Shown: positions 1 to 6,486 of the stretch, piece by piece
Numbering within the stretch: the first letter of the stretch is position 1
Layout: each line of letters begins with the position of its first letter
NCBI GenBank assembly: GCA_900768105.1
Contig: CAAGBQ010000062.1
Location: forward strand, 1-6,938
DNA from: Oscillospiraceae bacterium
GTDB taxonomy: Bacteria; Bacillota; Clostridia; Oscillospirales; Ruminococcaceae
Direction: 5' to 3'
DNA length: 6,938 nucleotides
Notes under the pieces: model-generated
What the model was told of the DNA's origin: nothing
Database searches by the model: none
What the model saw: the letters and a program-made list of their open reading frames with translations, nothing else
Made by a program: the position numbers and the translations under genes

Positions 1-264
1 AATGTGATAGGCGTTTACCCAGCCGATATGCCTGCCGTTCCATTCGATTTCGAGCCTGTAACGACGGACATCATCCGGACGATTTTTCATGGATTCGTAA
101 TATTCCGTCCAGCGTTTCCGCTCAGCTTCCGCATCCGTGTCCTCTTTTTCCCAGGGAGCATCCCAGTTTTCCCATTCACGCTCCACGGTGAACCAATGTA
201 CATAATCTTCAATGTCGGACTCTATCATATCCCGAAGGATGATATTCTCAAATTTAATCTGCAT
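1..264 (-). CDS. GNAT-family N-acetyltransferase, N-terminal part (cut by window edge)
   Basis: An open frame starts at ATG 264-262 and runs off the left edge with no stop, giving 88 residues that begin MQIKFENIILRDMIESDIED. The opening strand with ILRDMIESDIEDYVHW, followed by a Trp-rich stretch (EWENWDAPWE), is typical of GNAT acetyltransferases of the RimJ/RimL-like type. These transfer an acetyl group from acetyl-CoA to an amine. The acetyl-CoA binding loop lies outside the window, so the substrate cannot be read. A ribosome site AAAGAGG (271-277) stands 6 nt before the ATG, which supports this start. The gene lies 110 bp downstream of greA on the same strand. I see neither a convincing promoter nor a terminator between them, so read-through from greA is possible. 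Family assignment is fairly secure; function is unknown. Confidence 0.8.
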   Translation of the reverse strand, partial: MQIKFENIILRDMIESDIEDYVHWFTVEREWENWDAPWEKEDTDAEAERKRWTEYYESMKNRPDDVRRYRLEIEWNGRHIGWVNAYHI

Positions 265-374
265 AATGAGCCTCTTTGTTGTCCGAGCCTGTTTGGCGTA
301 TGCCAATTGTGTAGCTTTCTCAGATTACTGTCTTATCGGCGCACGGCAAAAGGGCTTTTTGCGCTGTATACGGC

Positions 375-851
375 TTATCTGCTGATGTGGAGAACCTTGA
401 ATTTTGCAATATCGCCGGTGGGAAGCTCCGCTTCCGCAACCTCGCCGACCTTTTTGCCAAGAAGAGCCTTTCCGATAGGGGATTCATCGGAGATGATGTT
501 TCTGTCGGGGTCGGCTTCGGTGGAGCCGACGACGGTAAAGGTTTCTTCCCCGTCAAAATCCTCGTCATAAACCTTTACTGTTGCGCCAAGGGAAACTTTG
601 TCCGTGCCAAGCTCCTCTTCATCAAGAATAACAACATTTTTGAGCATAACCTCAAGGTCGGCAATGCGCGCCTCAACAATGGCCTGCTCGTTTTTTGCTT
701 CGTCATATTCACTGTTTTCCGAAAGGTCGCCGAAGGAACGCGCGACGCGGATTTTATCGGAAACTTCTTTGCGGCGGACGGTTTTAAGTTGGACAAGCTC
801 ATCCTCCAGTGCTTTAAGTCCGCTTTCGGTAACAACAATCTTTTTTTCCAT
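375..851 (-). CDS. greA: Transcription elongation factor GreA
   Basis: The product is 158 residues, the normal GreA length. GreA enters the secondary channel of RNA polymerase and stimulates cleavage of backtracked transcripts, rescuing stalled complexes. The N-terminal coiled coil spans about residues 1-76. Its tip carries the family motif ARSFGDLSENSEYDEAK, with the acidic residues Asp42 and Glu45 that help hold the catalytic metal. The C-terminal FKBP-like domain covers about 82-158 and includes SPIGKALLGKKVGE. The start at 851 is chosen because AAGGAG (861-866) lies 9 nt upstream. The frame could open at 917, but those 22 extra codons would cover the promoter at 889-917 and are not GreA-like. 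The gene lies 80 bp after the S41 gene but has its own promoter, so it is probably transcribed both independently and by read-through. Confidence 0.97.
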   Translation of the reverse strand: MEKKIVVTESGLKALEDELVQLKTVRRKEVSDKIRVARSFGDLSENSEYDEAKNEQAIVEARIADLEVMLKNVVILDEEELGTDKVSLGATVKVYDEDFDGEETFTVVGSTEADPDRNIISDESPIGKALLGKKVGEVAEAELPTGDIAKFKVLHISR

Positions 852-888
852 ATAAGACAACTCCTTAATATAAAACGGCAATACTATG

Positions 889-917
889 ATTATATGCGCG
901 TTTTTTGCTGGTGTCAA
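889..917 (-). promoter_or_regulatory. Consensus sigma-A promoter for greA
   Basis: Read on the minus strand, TTGACA (912-917) and TATAAT (889-894) are separated by exactly 17 bp, a perfect match to the housekeeping consensus at both hexamers. The transcript would start near 882, giving a leader of about 31 nt that contains the AAGGAG ribosome site of greA. This predicts strong, constitutive expression of greA independent of the operon upstream. Confidence 0.9.
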
Positions 918-920
918 GCG

Positions 921-938
921 AAAAAGCGGTTTTAACCG
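921..938 (-). terminator. Possible weak terminator at the end of the S41 gene
   Basis: On the minus strand CGGTTAAAACCG (927-938) spans the TAA stop of the S41 gene and is followed by CTTTTT. It can form only a 4-bp stem with a 4-nt loop, or 5 bp with an impossibly tight loop. It resembles an intrinsic terminator but is weak, so partial read-through into greA is likely. It lies just upstream of the greA -35 box. Confidence 0.25.
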
Positions 939-2182
939 TTGTTTTCCGCACTTGAATCACTTTCGGAAGGCTGCTCGTCAATATTGGTGTTGACTGCGGC
1001 GGAAACCACCTCGATGGCCTTTGCAAGCTGCGCATCCATATCGGGGTCGACGGTGGAAAGACTTGTAAAATCGGGGATATAATCAAGAGAAACTAAATGG
1101 TCGGGCATAATTCCTACTCCTTCCCATGCGGTTTGAGAATTTGCAAGATAATATTTGCCGATGGTAAGCTGGATGGCGGAGCCGTCGTCAAGCTTGTATA
1201 TCTTTTGCAGGGAGCCTACGCCCGCGGTCTTTCCGCCGACAATTTTTGCTTTGCCAAAATCGCGGAGTCCGGCGGCAAAAAATTCTGCGGCGCCGGAGGT
1301 GCCTTCGTTAACCAAAACAACCATGGGAATATCGGTTTCTCTTGAATTTGAGGTATAAAGCGTTTCCTGTGTTCCGTCGTTATATTCCACATAAAGCATA
1401 TCTCCGGAACCCACAAGCCGGTCAAGAATGGTTGCAGCGGAAGAAACAAGTCCGGAGCTTACCGAACGCACATCAAAAATAATATACTGCGCACCGGCGG
1501 AAACTGCCTTTTCCACAGCTTTGCTGAACTGGTCCGGAGTGCTTTCGGTAAAATCGTCAATGCGGATATAGTAGTGATTATCAAAGGCAAGGGTGGAAAT
1601 ATTGGTTGGGGTAAGCACGCGGCGGGTTATTTCCATTTCGGTATCCTCGCCGTCGCGGCGAACCTTTAAAGTAACCTTTGTTCCGGCTTCACCGATAAGC
1701 AGCGCTTCTGCGTCCGCATAGGTTTCTGCGGAAAGGTTGATGTCGTCCACCTTAATAACAAGGTCGCCGGGAAGAATACCCGCGCTTGCGGCGGTGGAAC
1801 CGTCATAAACCTTGTTTACAAGCATATAGCCGTCGCTGTCCATGCTTGCGGAAATGCCGACTCCGGCAACGGTTTGGGAGGAGGCGGCAACATAGGCGGA
1901 ATAAGCTTCCGCACTCATATAAAGGGCATATGGGTCGTTAATGCCGGAAAGATAGCCCTTTGCAACGCCGTCCATAAGCTTTTCTTCATCAATGTCGCTG
2001 CGGTTTTGGCGAACATAGTTGTCGATTTCGGTAAATTTCGCAAACATATTCTCGCGGTCGGTAATTCCGCTTACTTTTTCGTTAAAGTTGCGCAAAGCAA
2101 GCACCATGGTTAAAGAAACGGTGATTGCAATTGCAATGATAATAAGAGTGATTGCAGTGCCAAGAGTAATTTTTTTGCCCAT
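932..2182 (-). CDS. S41-family (CtpA/CtpB-like) PDZ protein, predicted catalytically inactive
   Basis: The product has 416 residues, close to the usual length of carboxy-terminal processing proteases. One membrane segment (about residues 5-30) anchors it with the rest outside. A PDZ domain covers about 103-178 (AGVGI, then AGILPGDLVIKVDD), followed by the S41 core at about 195-365. The core aligns well (VVLVNEG, AAEFFAAGLRDFGKAKIVG, LDDGSAIQLT, EGVGIMPD), but the active site is altered. The family pattern N-x-x-(S/T)-x-S-A-x-E reads NEGTSGAAE, putting Gly297 at the nucleophile. The T-x-G-K-G pattern reads TAGVG, putting Val322 at the general base. The DxRNNPGG loop reads DVRSVSSG. Gln326 is kept. 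The frame is intact with AAGGAG (2189-2194) before ATG 2182, so this is not a decayed pseudogene. It lies 17 bp after the M23 gene, the position of ctpB near ftsEX in Bacillus. It may be a scaffold or regulator of the wall hydrolase. Family assignment is secure; loss of activity is inferred. Confidence 0.9.
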   Translation of the reverse strand: MGKKITLGTAITLIIIAIAITVSLTMVLALRNFNEKVSGITDRENMFAKFTEIDNYVRQNRSDIDEEKLMDGVAKGYLSGINDPYALYMSAEAYSAYVAASSQTVAGVGISASMDSDGYMLVNKVYDGSTAASAGILPGDLVIKVDDINLSAETYADAEALLIGEAGTKVTLKVRRDGEDTEMEITRRVLTPTNISTLAFDNHYYIRIDDFTESTPDQFSKAVEKAVSAGAQYIIFDVRSVSSGLVSSAATILDRLVGSGDMLYVEYNDGTQETLYTSNSRETDIPMVVLVNEGTSGAAEFFAAGLRDFGKAKIVGGKTAGVGSLQKIYKLDDGSAIQLTIGKYYLANSQTAWEGVGIMPDHLVSLDYIPDFTSLSTVDPDMDAQLAKAIEVVSAAVNTNIDEQPSESDSSAENNG

Positions 2183-2199
2183 TGTGTTCTCCTTTTTCG

Positions 2200-3480
2200 T
2201 TAGCCGGTAACATAGGGAAGGGGATTGACCGATTTACCGTCCTTGCGCACCTCAAAATGAAGGTGTGCGCCGGTGCTCCAACCGGTGTTGCCGACATTGC
2301 CTATTTGCTGGCCCATTACCACAACATCGCCCACGCTTACGGAAAGGGCGCTCATATGCGCATAAAGGGTGGTTATGCCGCCGCCGTGGTCAATGATTAC
2401 ATAAGTGCCGTAGCCATAGGAATAGCCGTTATAGGGGCAATATTTTGTAAAGATGACCGTTCCGGTGTTTGCGGCAACAACCTTTGCTCCGTGGATTCCG
2501 CCGCCCGAAATATCCATTCCGGTGTGGAAGTCCTTTCCGCCGAAGCGCCAGCCGTATTCGCAGGTGATTTTGGAATATCCCGGCGCGGGCCACATCATCT
2601 CGCCGCCGACATAGTCCTCCTTGCTTGTGGTAAGGTTTTTATAAACATCCGCAATTTCGTTCTGCACCTCTTTAAGAAGTGCGGAAAGCTCTTCATAATT
2701 CTCCTCAAGCTCGCTTTGCATTGCATTTATATCCTGAATGCTGCCGCGCGCTTCAATAAGGCTGCTTTGAAGGCTGTCGCGGGTTTCCGCAAGCTCCGCC
2801 TTTTCTGCTTCAAGCTCCGCCTTTGTTTCGTCAAGCTTCGCTTTTTCCTCATTAAGAGCGGAAAGCTCCTCCTCAAGAACATCCATAAGAGCGCTGTCGT
2901 GCTCGTTAAGGCGTTTAAGATACATTGCACGGGTCAAAAAATCGGAAACGCTTTCGGAAGAAAGCAGCATAATAAGTGAGTTTGCCCTGTCGGAATAACC
3001 GCCGGTCATATAAATTGCGCGCACTCTGTCGCGGAAAAGCTGCATACTTTCGTCAATATCGGTTTCCTTGGCGGTTATTTCCGCCTGCTTTGCGGAAATA
3101 TAATCCTTTGTAACATTGATTTTGTTTTCGCAAAGCGCCATTTGGTCGCGGGTAATGCTTATTTGTTCATCAATGCTGTTTATTTTCGCCTGGAGCTGCG
3201 CTTTTTGGCTTTTTGCACTTTTTATCTTGTCATTAAGCGCCTTTTGGCGGTTTGCAATATCCTTTTGCTGATTTTGAAGGTCGGCAAGCTGGTTTTTATA
3301 TTCCTCCTCTGCGGCGGAATCTGCCTTTTTTGTGTTTTTGGAGGAGGAAGCGTTTTCGCTTCCGTCCGCTTTGGTAAGTCCGCTTGCATATGCAATCGGT
3401 GAAGAAAACGCCACGGTCAAAAAGCAAAGCCCGCAGCAAACAGAAGAAAGAAATAAGCGCTTTACCGTTTTTTTCTTCAT
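2200..3480 (-). CDS. Secreted coiled-coil M23 peptidoglycan endopeptidase, probable FtsEX partner (EnvC/PcsB-like)
   Basis: The product has 426 residues. A signal peptide (KKKTVKR, then a hydrophobic core) probably ends at AYA-32/Ser33. Long coiled coils cover about 56-145 and 196-280. They are separated by a segment at about 148-195 (RVRAIYMTGG, SESVSDFLTRAMYL) resembling the coiled-coil domain of PcsB and CwlO, which is held by FtsX. The C-terminal LytM/M23 domain (about 296-426) keeps the zinc and catalytic set: His319 and Asp323 (HTGMD), His375 (YAHMS), and His406/His408 (HLH). It should therefore cut peptide cross-links itself, unlike E. coli EnvC, whose LytM domain is degenerate and only activates amidases. 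The start is supported by GGAGG (3487-3491) 6 nt before ATG. The gene lies 36 bp after ftsX and 17 bp before the S41 gene. Release of activity on FtsEX ATP cycling is inferred from family knowledge. Confidence 0.93.
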   Translation of the reverse strand: MKKKTVKRLFLSSVCCGLCFLTVAFSSPIAYASGLTKADGSENASSSKNTKKADSAAEEEYKNQLADLQNQQKDIANRQKALNDKIKSAKSQKAQLQAKINSIDEQISITRDQMALCENKINVTKDYISAKQAEITAKETDIDESMQLFRDRVRAIYMTGGYSDRANSLIMLLSSESVSDFLTRAMYLKRLNEHDSALMDVLEEELSALNEEKAKLDETKAELEAEKAELAETRDSLQSSLIEARGSIQDINAMQSELEENYEELSALLKEVQNEIADVYKNLTTSKEDYVGGEMMWPAPGYSKITCEYGWRFGGKDFHTGMDISGGGIHGAKVVAANTGTVIFTKYCPYNGYSYGYGTYVIIDHGGGITTLYAHMSALSVSVGDVVVMGQQIGNVGNTGWSTGAHLHFEVRKDGKSVNPLPYVTG

Positions 3481-3516
3481 TTTTTACCTCCGTAAAAAAG
3501 TTGGGTTAAAAGGGAA

Positions 3517-4419
3517 TTATACTTTAAGATGCTTGCCGATGAAGGCAACGCAGCCGAATATGCCGATAAGGGCGCCGCCGCCCAAAAATCCGATGAGCAG
3601 CTGATTTGAAATGGCAGTAAACGGAACCATTCCGGAAACTATCATGGAGAACCATTCGGATTTTTGAGAAAGAACCCATTTTGTAAAGTAATCGTACCCG
3701 AAATAGATAATCCCATAGGAAATCGCGCCGGAAATTACGCCAAGGCTCATGCCCTCCACAATAAACGGAAGGCGGATAAAGCCGTTTGTTGCACCGACAT
3801 ATTTCATTATGTTTACTTCGCGGCGGCGGCTGAAAACGGTGATTTTAATGGTGTTGCCGACTATCATAAGCGAAACCGCAATAAGCAGCCCGATTATGAT
3901 AACGCCGCCGATATACGCCATTTTTTTAAGTCCGGTGATGACATTTGCAACCTCCGTCATTGCGGAAACGGAAAGCACGCCGTCGATTTTTTCAATTTCG
4001 GCAACGGTGTTTTCAAGGTCGGAAACATCGTCGAAGGTAACGCGATAGGAATCCGGAAGGTTGTTGTCCTCCTTGTATGCGTCAAAAAGCAAGCCTTCGT
4101 CACCCATGGAATCCATCATTTCGGAAAGGGCTTCTTCTTTTGGAATAAATTCAACGGTGGCAATTTTTCCGGTGGCGATAATGGCTTTTCTTATACGCTC
4201 TTGGTCGTCGCCGCTTGTGTTGTCGTTAAGATATACGATGGCTTCGCTTTGGTCCTCAAGCTCGTTAACAACGCTGGAAACATTAACCGCAAGCAGTGCC
4301 GCAGCACCGATAAGCAGCATACAGGAAACCAAAACGCCTATGGAAGCAAGAGACATAAGGCGGTTGTTCCAAAGGTTTTTAAAGCCCTGCCTTACAAGGT
4401 AAAAAAAGCTGTTTAGCAT
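3517..4419 (-). CDS. ftsX: Cell division protein FtsX
   Basis: This is the 300-residue membrane subunit of the FtsEX complex, which passes the ATPase signal from the cytoplasm to wall hydrolases outside. Four membrane segments are visible at about residues 22-46, 168-190, 218-240 and 270-295. A large extracellular loop (about 47-165) lies between the first two and is the part that binds the hydrolase coiled coil in studied systems. The family hallmark FSRRREVNIMKYVGATNGFI (about 196-215) lies after segment 2 on the cytoplasmic side, where it would meet FtsE. Its ATG overlaps the ftsE stop by 7 bp (4413-4419), with GGAGG (4427-4431) 7 nt upstream inside ftsE. This implies translational coupling and a fixed subunit ratio. 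Length and order are as expected for Gram-positive FtsX. Confidence 0.97.
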   Translation of the reverse strand: MLNSFFYLVRQGFKNLWNNRLMSLASIGVLVSCMLLIGAAALLAVNVSSVVNELEDQSEAIVYLNDNTSGDDQERIRKAIIATGKIATVEFIPKEEALSEMMDSMGDEGLLFDAYKEDNNLPDSYRVTFDDVSDLENTVAEIEKIDGVLSVSAMTEVANVITGLKKMAYIGGVIIIGLLIAVSLMIVGNTIKITVFSRRREVNIMKYVGATNGFIRLPFIVEGMSLGVISGAISYGIIYFGYDYFTKWVLSQKSEWFSMIVSGMVPFTAISNQLLIGFLGGGALIGIFGCVAFIGKHLKV

Positions 4420-5096
4420 ACCGGCGCCTCCGTTCCTTCAACATCGCGGATAACCTCGCCCTTTTCTATGGTGATAACGCGGCGGTTAAACTGCTGAACA
4501 AGGTCGTGTTCGTGCGTTACCATAACAATGGTAACGCCAAGCTTGTTTATTTCATTAAGCAAATCGACTATCTCAAAGGAAAGCTCCGGGTCGATATTGC
4601 CGGTAGGCTCGTCCGCTATGATAAGAGATGGTGAATTAACAAGCGCACGGGCAAGGGCAACACGCTGCTGCTCTCCGCCGGAAAGCTCTTCCGGCTTACA
4701 CTTTGCCTTGTTTGCAAGGCCGACAAGGGAAAGCATATACGGAACCTTCCTTTTTATCTCCCTGCTTGAAACATTGGTAACGCGCAAAGCAAAAGCCACA
4801 TTGTCATATGCGGTCATGTTGGGAATAAGGCGGAAATCCTGGAACACAACGCCGATGGAACGGCGGAACTTCGGGATTTTATACCGCGGCATTTTACCAA
4901 GGTTTTTTCCGTTTACCTTAATTACGCCGGAGGTGGCCCGTTCCTCGCGCAGCATAAGCTTAATCAGGGTGCTTTTGCCCGCTCCGGAGGAGCCGACGAT
5001 AAATACAAATTCGCCGTCCGCAATGCGAAGGCTTACATCGTTAAGCGCGACTGTGCCGTTCGGATATTTTTTTGTTACATTCTGAAATTCAATCAA
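4413..5096 (-). CDS. ftsE: Cell division ATP-binding protein FtsE
   Basis: This 227-residue ABC ATPase pairs with FtsX at the inner face of the membrane and powers control of septal wall cleavage rather than transport. All nucleotide-site motifs are present: Walker A GSSGAGKST (35-43), Q-loop Gln86 in VVFQDFRL, signature LSGGEQQR (138-145), Walker B LIIADEPTG (158-166) and switch His195 in VTHEHD. The start is TTG (5096-5094). The in-frame codon series upstream meets TGA at 5106-5108 with no other start, and family members begin MIEFQNV-like, exactly as read from this TTG. GTGAGG (5104-5109) lies 7 nt before it. The gene is 45 bp after the PucR-type regulator with no promoter that I can see, so it probably shares that transcript. 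Confidence 0.97.
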   Translation of the reverse strand: MIEFQNVTKKYPNGTVALNDVSLRIADGEFVFIVGSSGAGKSTLIKLMLREERATSGVIKVNGKNLGKMPRYKIPKFRRSIGVVFQDFRLIPNMTAYDNVAFALRVTNVSSREIKRKVPYMLSLVGLANKAKCKPEELSGGEQQRVALARALVNSPSLIIADEPTGNIDPELSFEIVDLLNEINKLGVTIVMVTHEHDLVQQFNRRVITIEKGEVIRDVEGTEAPVC

Positions 5097-5109
5097 TTTG
5101 AAACCTCAC
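5094..5109 (-). promoter_or_regulatory. Ribosome site and TTG start of ftsE
   Basis: The minus strand reads GTGAGG (5104-5109), a 7-nt spacer, then TTG (5096-5094). A TGA in the same frame at 5106-5108 rules out any longer start, and the next ATG in frame lies about 68 codons inside the ATPase. The site therefore decides a TTG start, with only a moderate Shine-Dalgarno match. Confidence 0.8.
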
Positions 5110-5141
5110 AATAAACAATAGTGAAAACGAAAAACGCAAAA

Positions 5142-6227
5142 TCAATATTTTACCGGATTTGCGGAAAGGTATTTTTTGACCATAAGGGCAACCTTAAAAA
5201 CAATTGCGTGGTCAAATTCACGAAGGTCAAGTCCGGTAAGCTTTTTGATTTTTTCAAGGCGGTAAACAAGGGTGTTTCTGTGAACAAAAAGCTTGCGGCT
5301 TGTTTCGGAAACATTAAGGTTGTTTTCAAAGAATTTTTGAATGGTAAAAAGGGTTTCCTGGTCAAGGCTTTCGATGGAGCCTTTTTTGAAAACCTCGCGC
5401 AGGAACATTTCGCAAAGAGTGGTGGGAAGCTGATAGATAAGGCGCGCAATGCCAAGATTATCGTAATTTACAATAGCCTTGTCGGTATCAAATACCTTGC
5501 CCACTTCAAGCGCGACCTGCGCTTCTTTAAAGCTTTTTGCAAGGTCCTTTATTCCGGTGGCGGTGGTGCCGATGCCGACATTTACTCTTGTGAAAAATTC
5601 GCCGCTCAAGGTTTCAATAATGGAGCTTGCAAGCTTTTCAATATCGGCGCTTTCAATGCCGGGCTTTATCTCTTTAACAAGAACAACATCGGATTCGCTT
5701 ACGCTGAAAACAAAGTCCTTGTTTTTGTCGGGGAAAAGATTTTGCACAACATCAAAAACGGAAATATCATTTACGGTAAGCACACGGATGAAAAGCACAA
5801 CGCGGGAAACATCGGTGGGAAAGCGAAGCTCGCGCGCTTTGATGTAAATATCACCCGGAAGAATGTTATCAAGGATAACATTCTTAATAAAGTTTGCGCG
5901 GTCATATTTTTCGTCGTAATATTGCTTGATCCCCGCAAGGGAAACCGCCATAAGGGAACAGAACTGCGCCGCAAGCCCGTCTGTTCCGGCAACGAAAACC
6001 GCATATTCCGGACGGTCGTCAACTCCGAATACTTTATATGTAAATCCGTCGCGGGTATGACATTCGCCGTCCGCAGCCATCTCGGAAATGAGAAAATCGT
6101 TGTGCTCGCCAACCCGCGCAAGGTCGCTGCAGGCGATTACGGTGGAGGTATCGTCCGCGATACCCACCGTTCTTCCGATGCTGTCATGCATCTGATGTAT
6201 TATACCCTGAAATAATCTGTTTGACAT
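5142..6227 (-). CDS. PucR/CdaR-type transcriptional regulator
   Basis: The product has 361 residues. The last 70 or so form the PucR-family helix-turn-helix: FFENNLNVSETSRKLFVHRN (about 300-318), then TLVYRLEKIKKLTGLDL. The characteristic RNTLVYRLEKI signature is the one seen in CdaR (sugar-diacid regulator) and PucR. Residues about 130-250 form a middle domain of the degenerate-GGDEF type common in this family (VNVGIGTTATGIKDLAKSFKEAQVALEVG). Residues 1-100 look like a small-ligand sensor domain; no membrane segment is seen, so it acts in the cytoplasm. The ligand cannot be read. The start at 6227 is chosen because GAGGGG (6233-6238) stands 6 nt before it. An in-frame ATG at 6254 would place that site inside the coding region. 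The gene heads the ftsEX run (45-bp gap), so it may sense something linked to wall or carbon state and control its own operon. That role is inference. Confidence 0.88.
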   Translation of the reverse strand: MSNRLFQGIIHQMHDSIGRTVGIADDTSTVIACSDLARVGEHNDFLISEMAADGECHTRDGFTYKVFGVDDRPEYAVFVAGTDGLAAQFCSLMAVSLAGIKQYYDEKYDRANFIKNVILDNILPGDIYIKARELRFPTDVSRVVLFIRVLTVNDISVFDVVQNLFPDKNKDFVFSVSESDVVLVKEIKPGIESADIEKLASSIIETLSGEFFTRVNVGIGTTATGIKDLAKSFKEAQVALEVGKVFDTDKAIVNYDNLGIARLIYQLPTTLCEMFLREVFKKGSIESLDQETLFTIQKFFENNLNVSETSRKLFVHRNTLVYRLEKIKKLTGLDLREFDHAIVFKVALMVKKYLSANPVKY

Positions 6228-6274
6228 TAAAACCCCTCTTTCGCACGGCTTCAAATTAAAAATGCTCTTTTCTT

Positions 6275-6303
6275 ATTTTAAGTTAAAACGCACGAATTTT
6301 CAA
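6275..6303 (-). promoter_or_regulatory. Sigma-A promoter for the regulator-ftsEX operon
   Basis: On the minus strand TTGAAA (6298-6303) and TAAAAT (6275-6280) each match the consensus at 5 of 6 positions, with a 17-bp spacer. The start point would be near 6268, about 41 nt before the ATG of the regulator. A/T tracts upstream (about 6305-6336, including TAAAAATTTTTA at 6325-6336) could act as an UP element. Confidence 0.7.
6276..6288. promoter_or_regulatory. Palindrome over the operon -10 box (possible operator)
   Basis: TTTTAAGTTAAAA is a perfect 6+1+6 palindrome overlapping the -10 hexamer and spacer of the promoter at 6275-6303. A protein bound there would block transcription, and autorepression by the downstream PucR-type protein is one option. 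It consists only of A/T apart from the centre base, so chance is a real alternative. Confidence 0.3.
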
Positions 6304-6447
6304 GACAATTTAGTAAAAAATCCATAAAAATTTTTAATATCTTTTATGCCCTTTCAATAATCAACAGGTATTTTTGCATAAAAACGGACCGGATTTTTTG
6401 TGCAAAACGCCGTTTCTTTAAAATATGCCGAATTTGACTAAAATATT

Positions 6448-6476
6448 AAAGCCCGGTGATAAAACAGCCGGGCTTT
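6448..6476 (-). terminator. Intrinsic terminator of the small gene
   Basis: AAAGCCCGG (6448-6456) and CCGGGCTTT (6468-6476) form a perfect 9-bp stem with an 11-nt loop. On the minus strand it begins 10 nt after the stop of the 57-residue gene and continues into the T-rich tail TTTAATATTTT. On the plus strand the stem is followed by TTTTGTGCATTTTTT, so it could also stop transcription in that direction. The stretch from here to the operon promoter (6304-6447) holds no gene that I can see. Confidence 0.85.
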
Positions 6477-6486
6477 TGTGCATTTT

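Noticed and set aside
293..306. TTGGC-GTAT-GCCAA inverted repeat upstream of the acetyltransferase
   Set aside because: The arms are only 5 bp and no promoter is evident nearby; chance occurrence is likely.
339..364. Hairpin after greA (GCGCA/TGCGC with an inner A/T stem) as a terminator
   Set aside because: The stem is broken and no T run follows it on the minus strand, so it is not a convincing terminator.
852..917. 22-codon N-terminal extension of greA beginning at ATG 917
   Set aside because: It covers a perfect sigma-A promoter, lacks its own ribosome site and does not look like GreA; ATG 851 has AAGGAG.
932..2182. S41 gene as a decayed pseudogene
   Set aside because: The frame is uninterrupted, full length and preceded by a good ribosome site, and the PDZ and core fold motifs are kept; only the active-site positions differ.
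2182..2979. 265-codon plus-strand open frame opposite the M23 gene
   Set aside because: It is a shadow of the M23 coding strand, with no family-like motif and no ribosome site of note.
5097..5141. Separate promoter for ftsE in the 45-bp gap
   Set aside because: There is no pair of -35 and -10 hexamers at acceptable spacing; a short imperfect repeat (CACAATA...AATAGTG) is present but weak.
5121..6215. 364-codon plus-strand open frame opposite the PucR-type regulator
   Set aside because: It is antisense to a clearly recognisable protein, has no ribosome site or known motif, and reads as low-complexity Lys/Phe/Asn from the mirrored codon bias.
6228..6254. ATG 6254 as the start of the PucR-type regulator
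   Set aside because: The GAGGGG ribosome site for ATG 6227 would fall inside the coding region, and no site precedes 6254.
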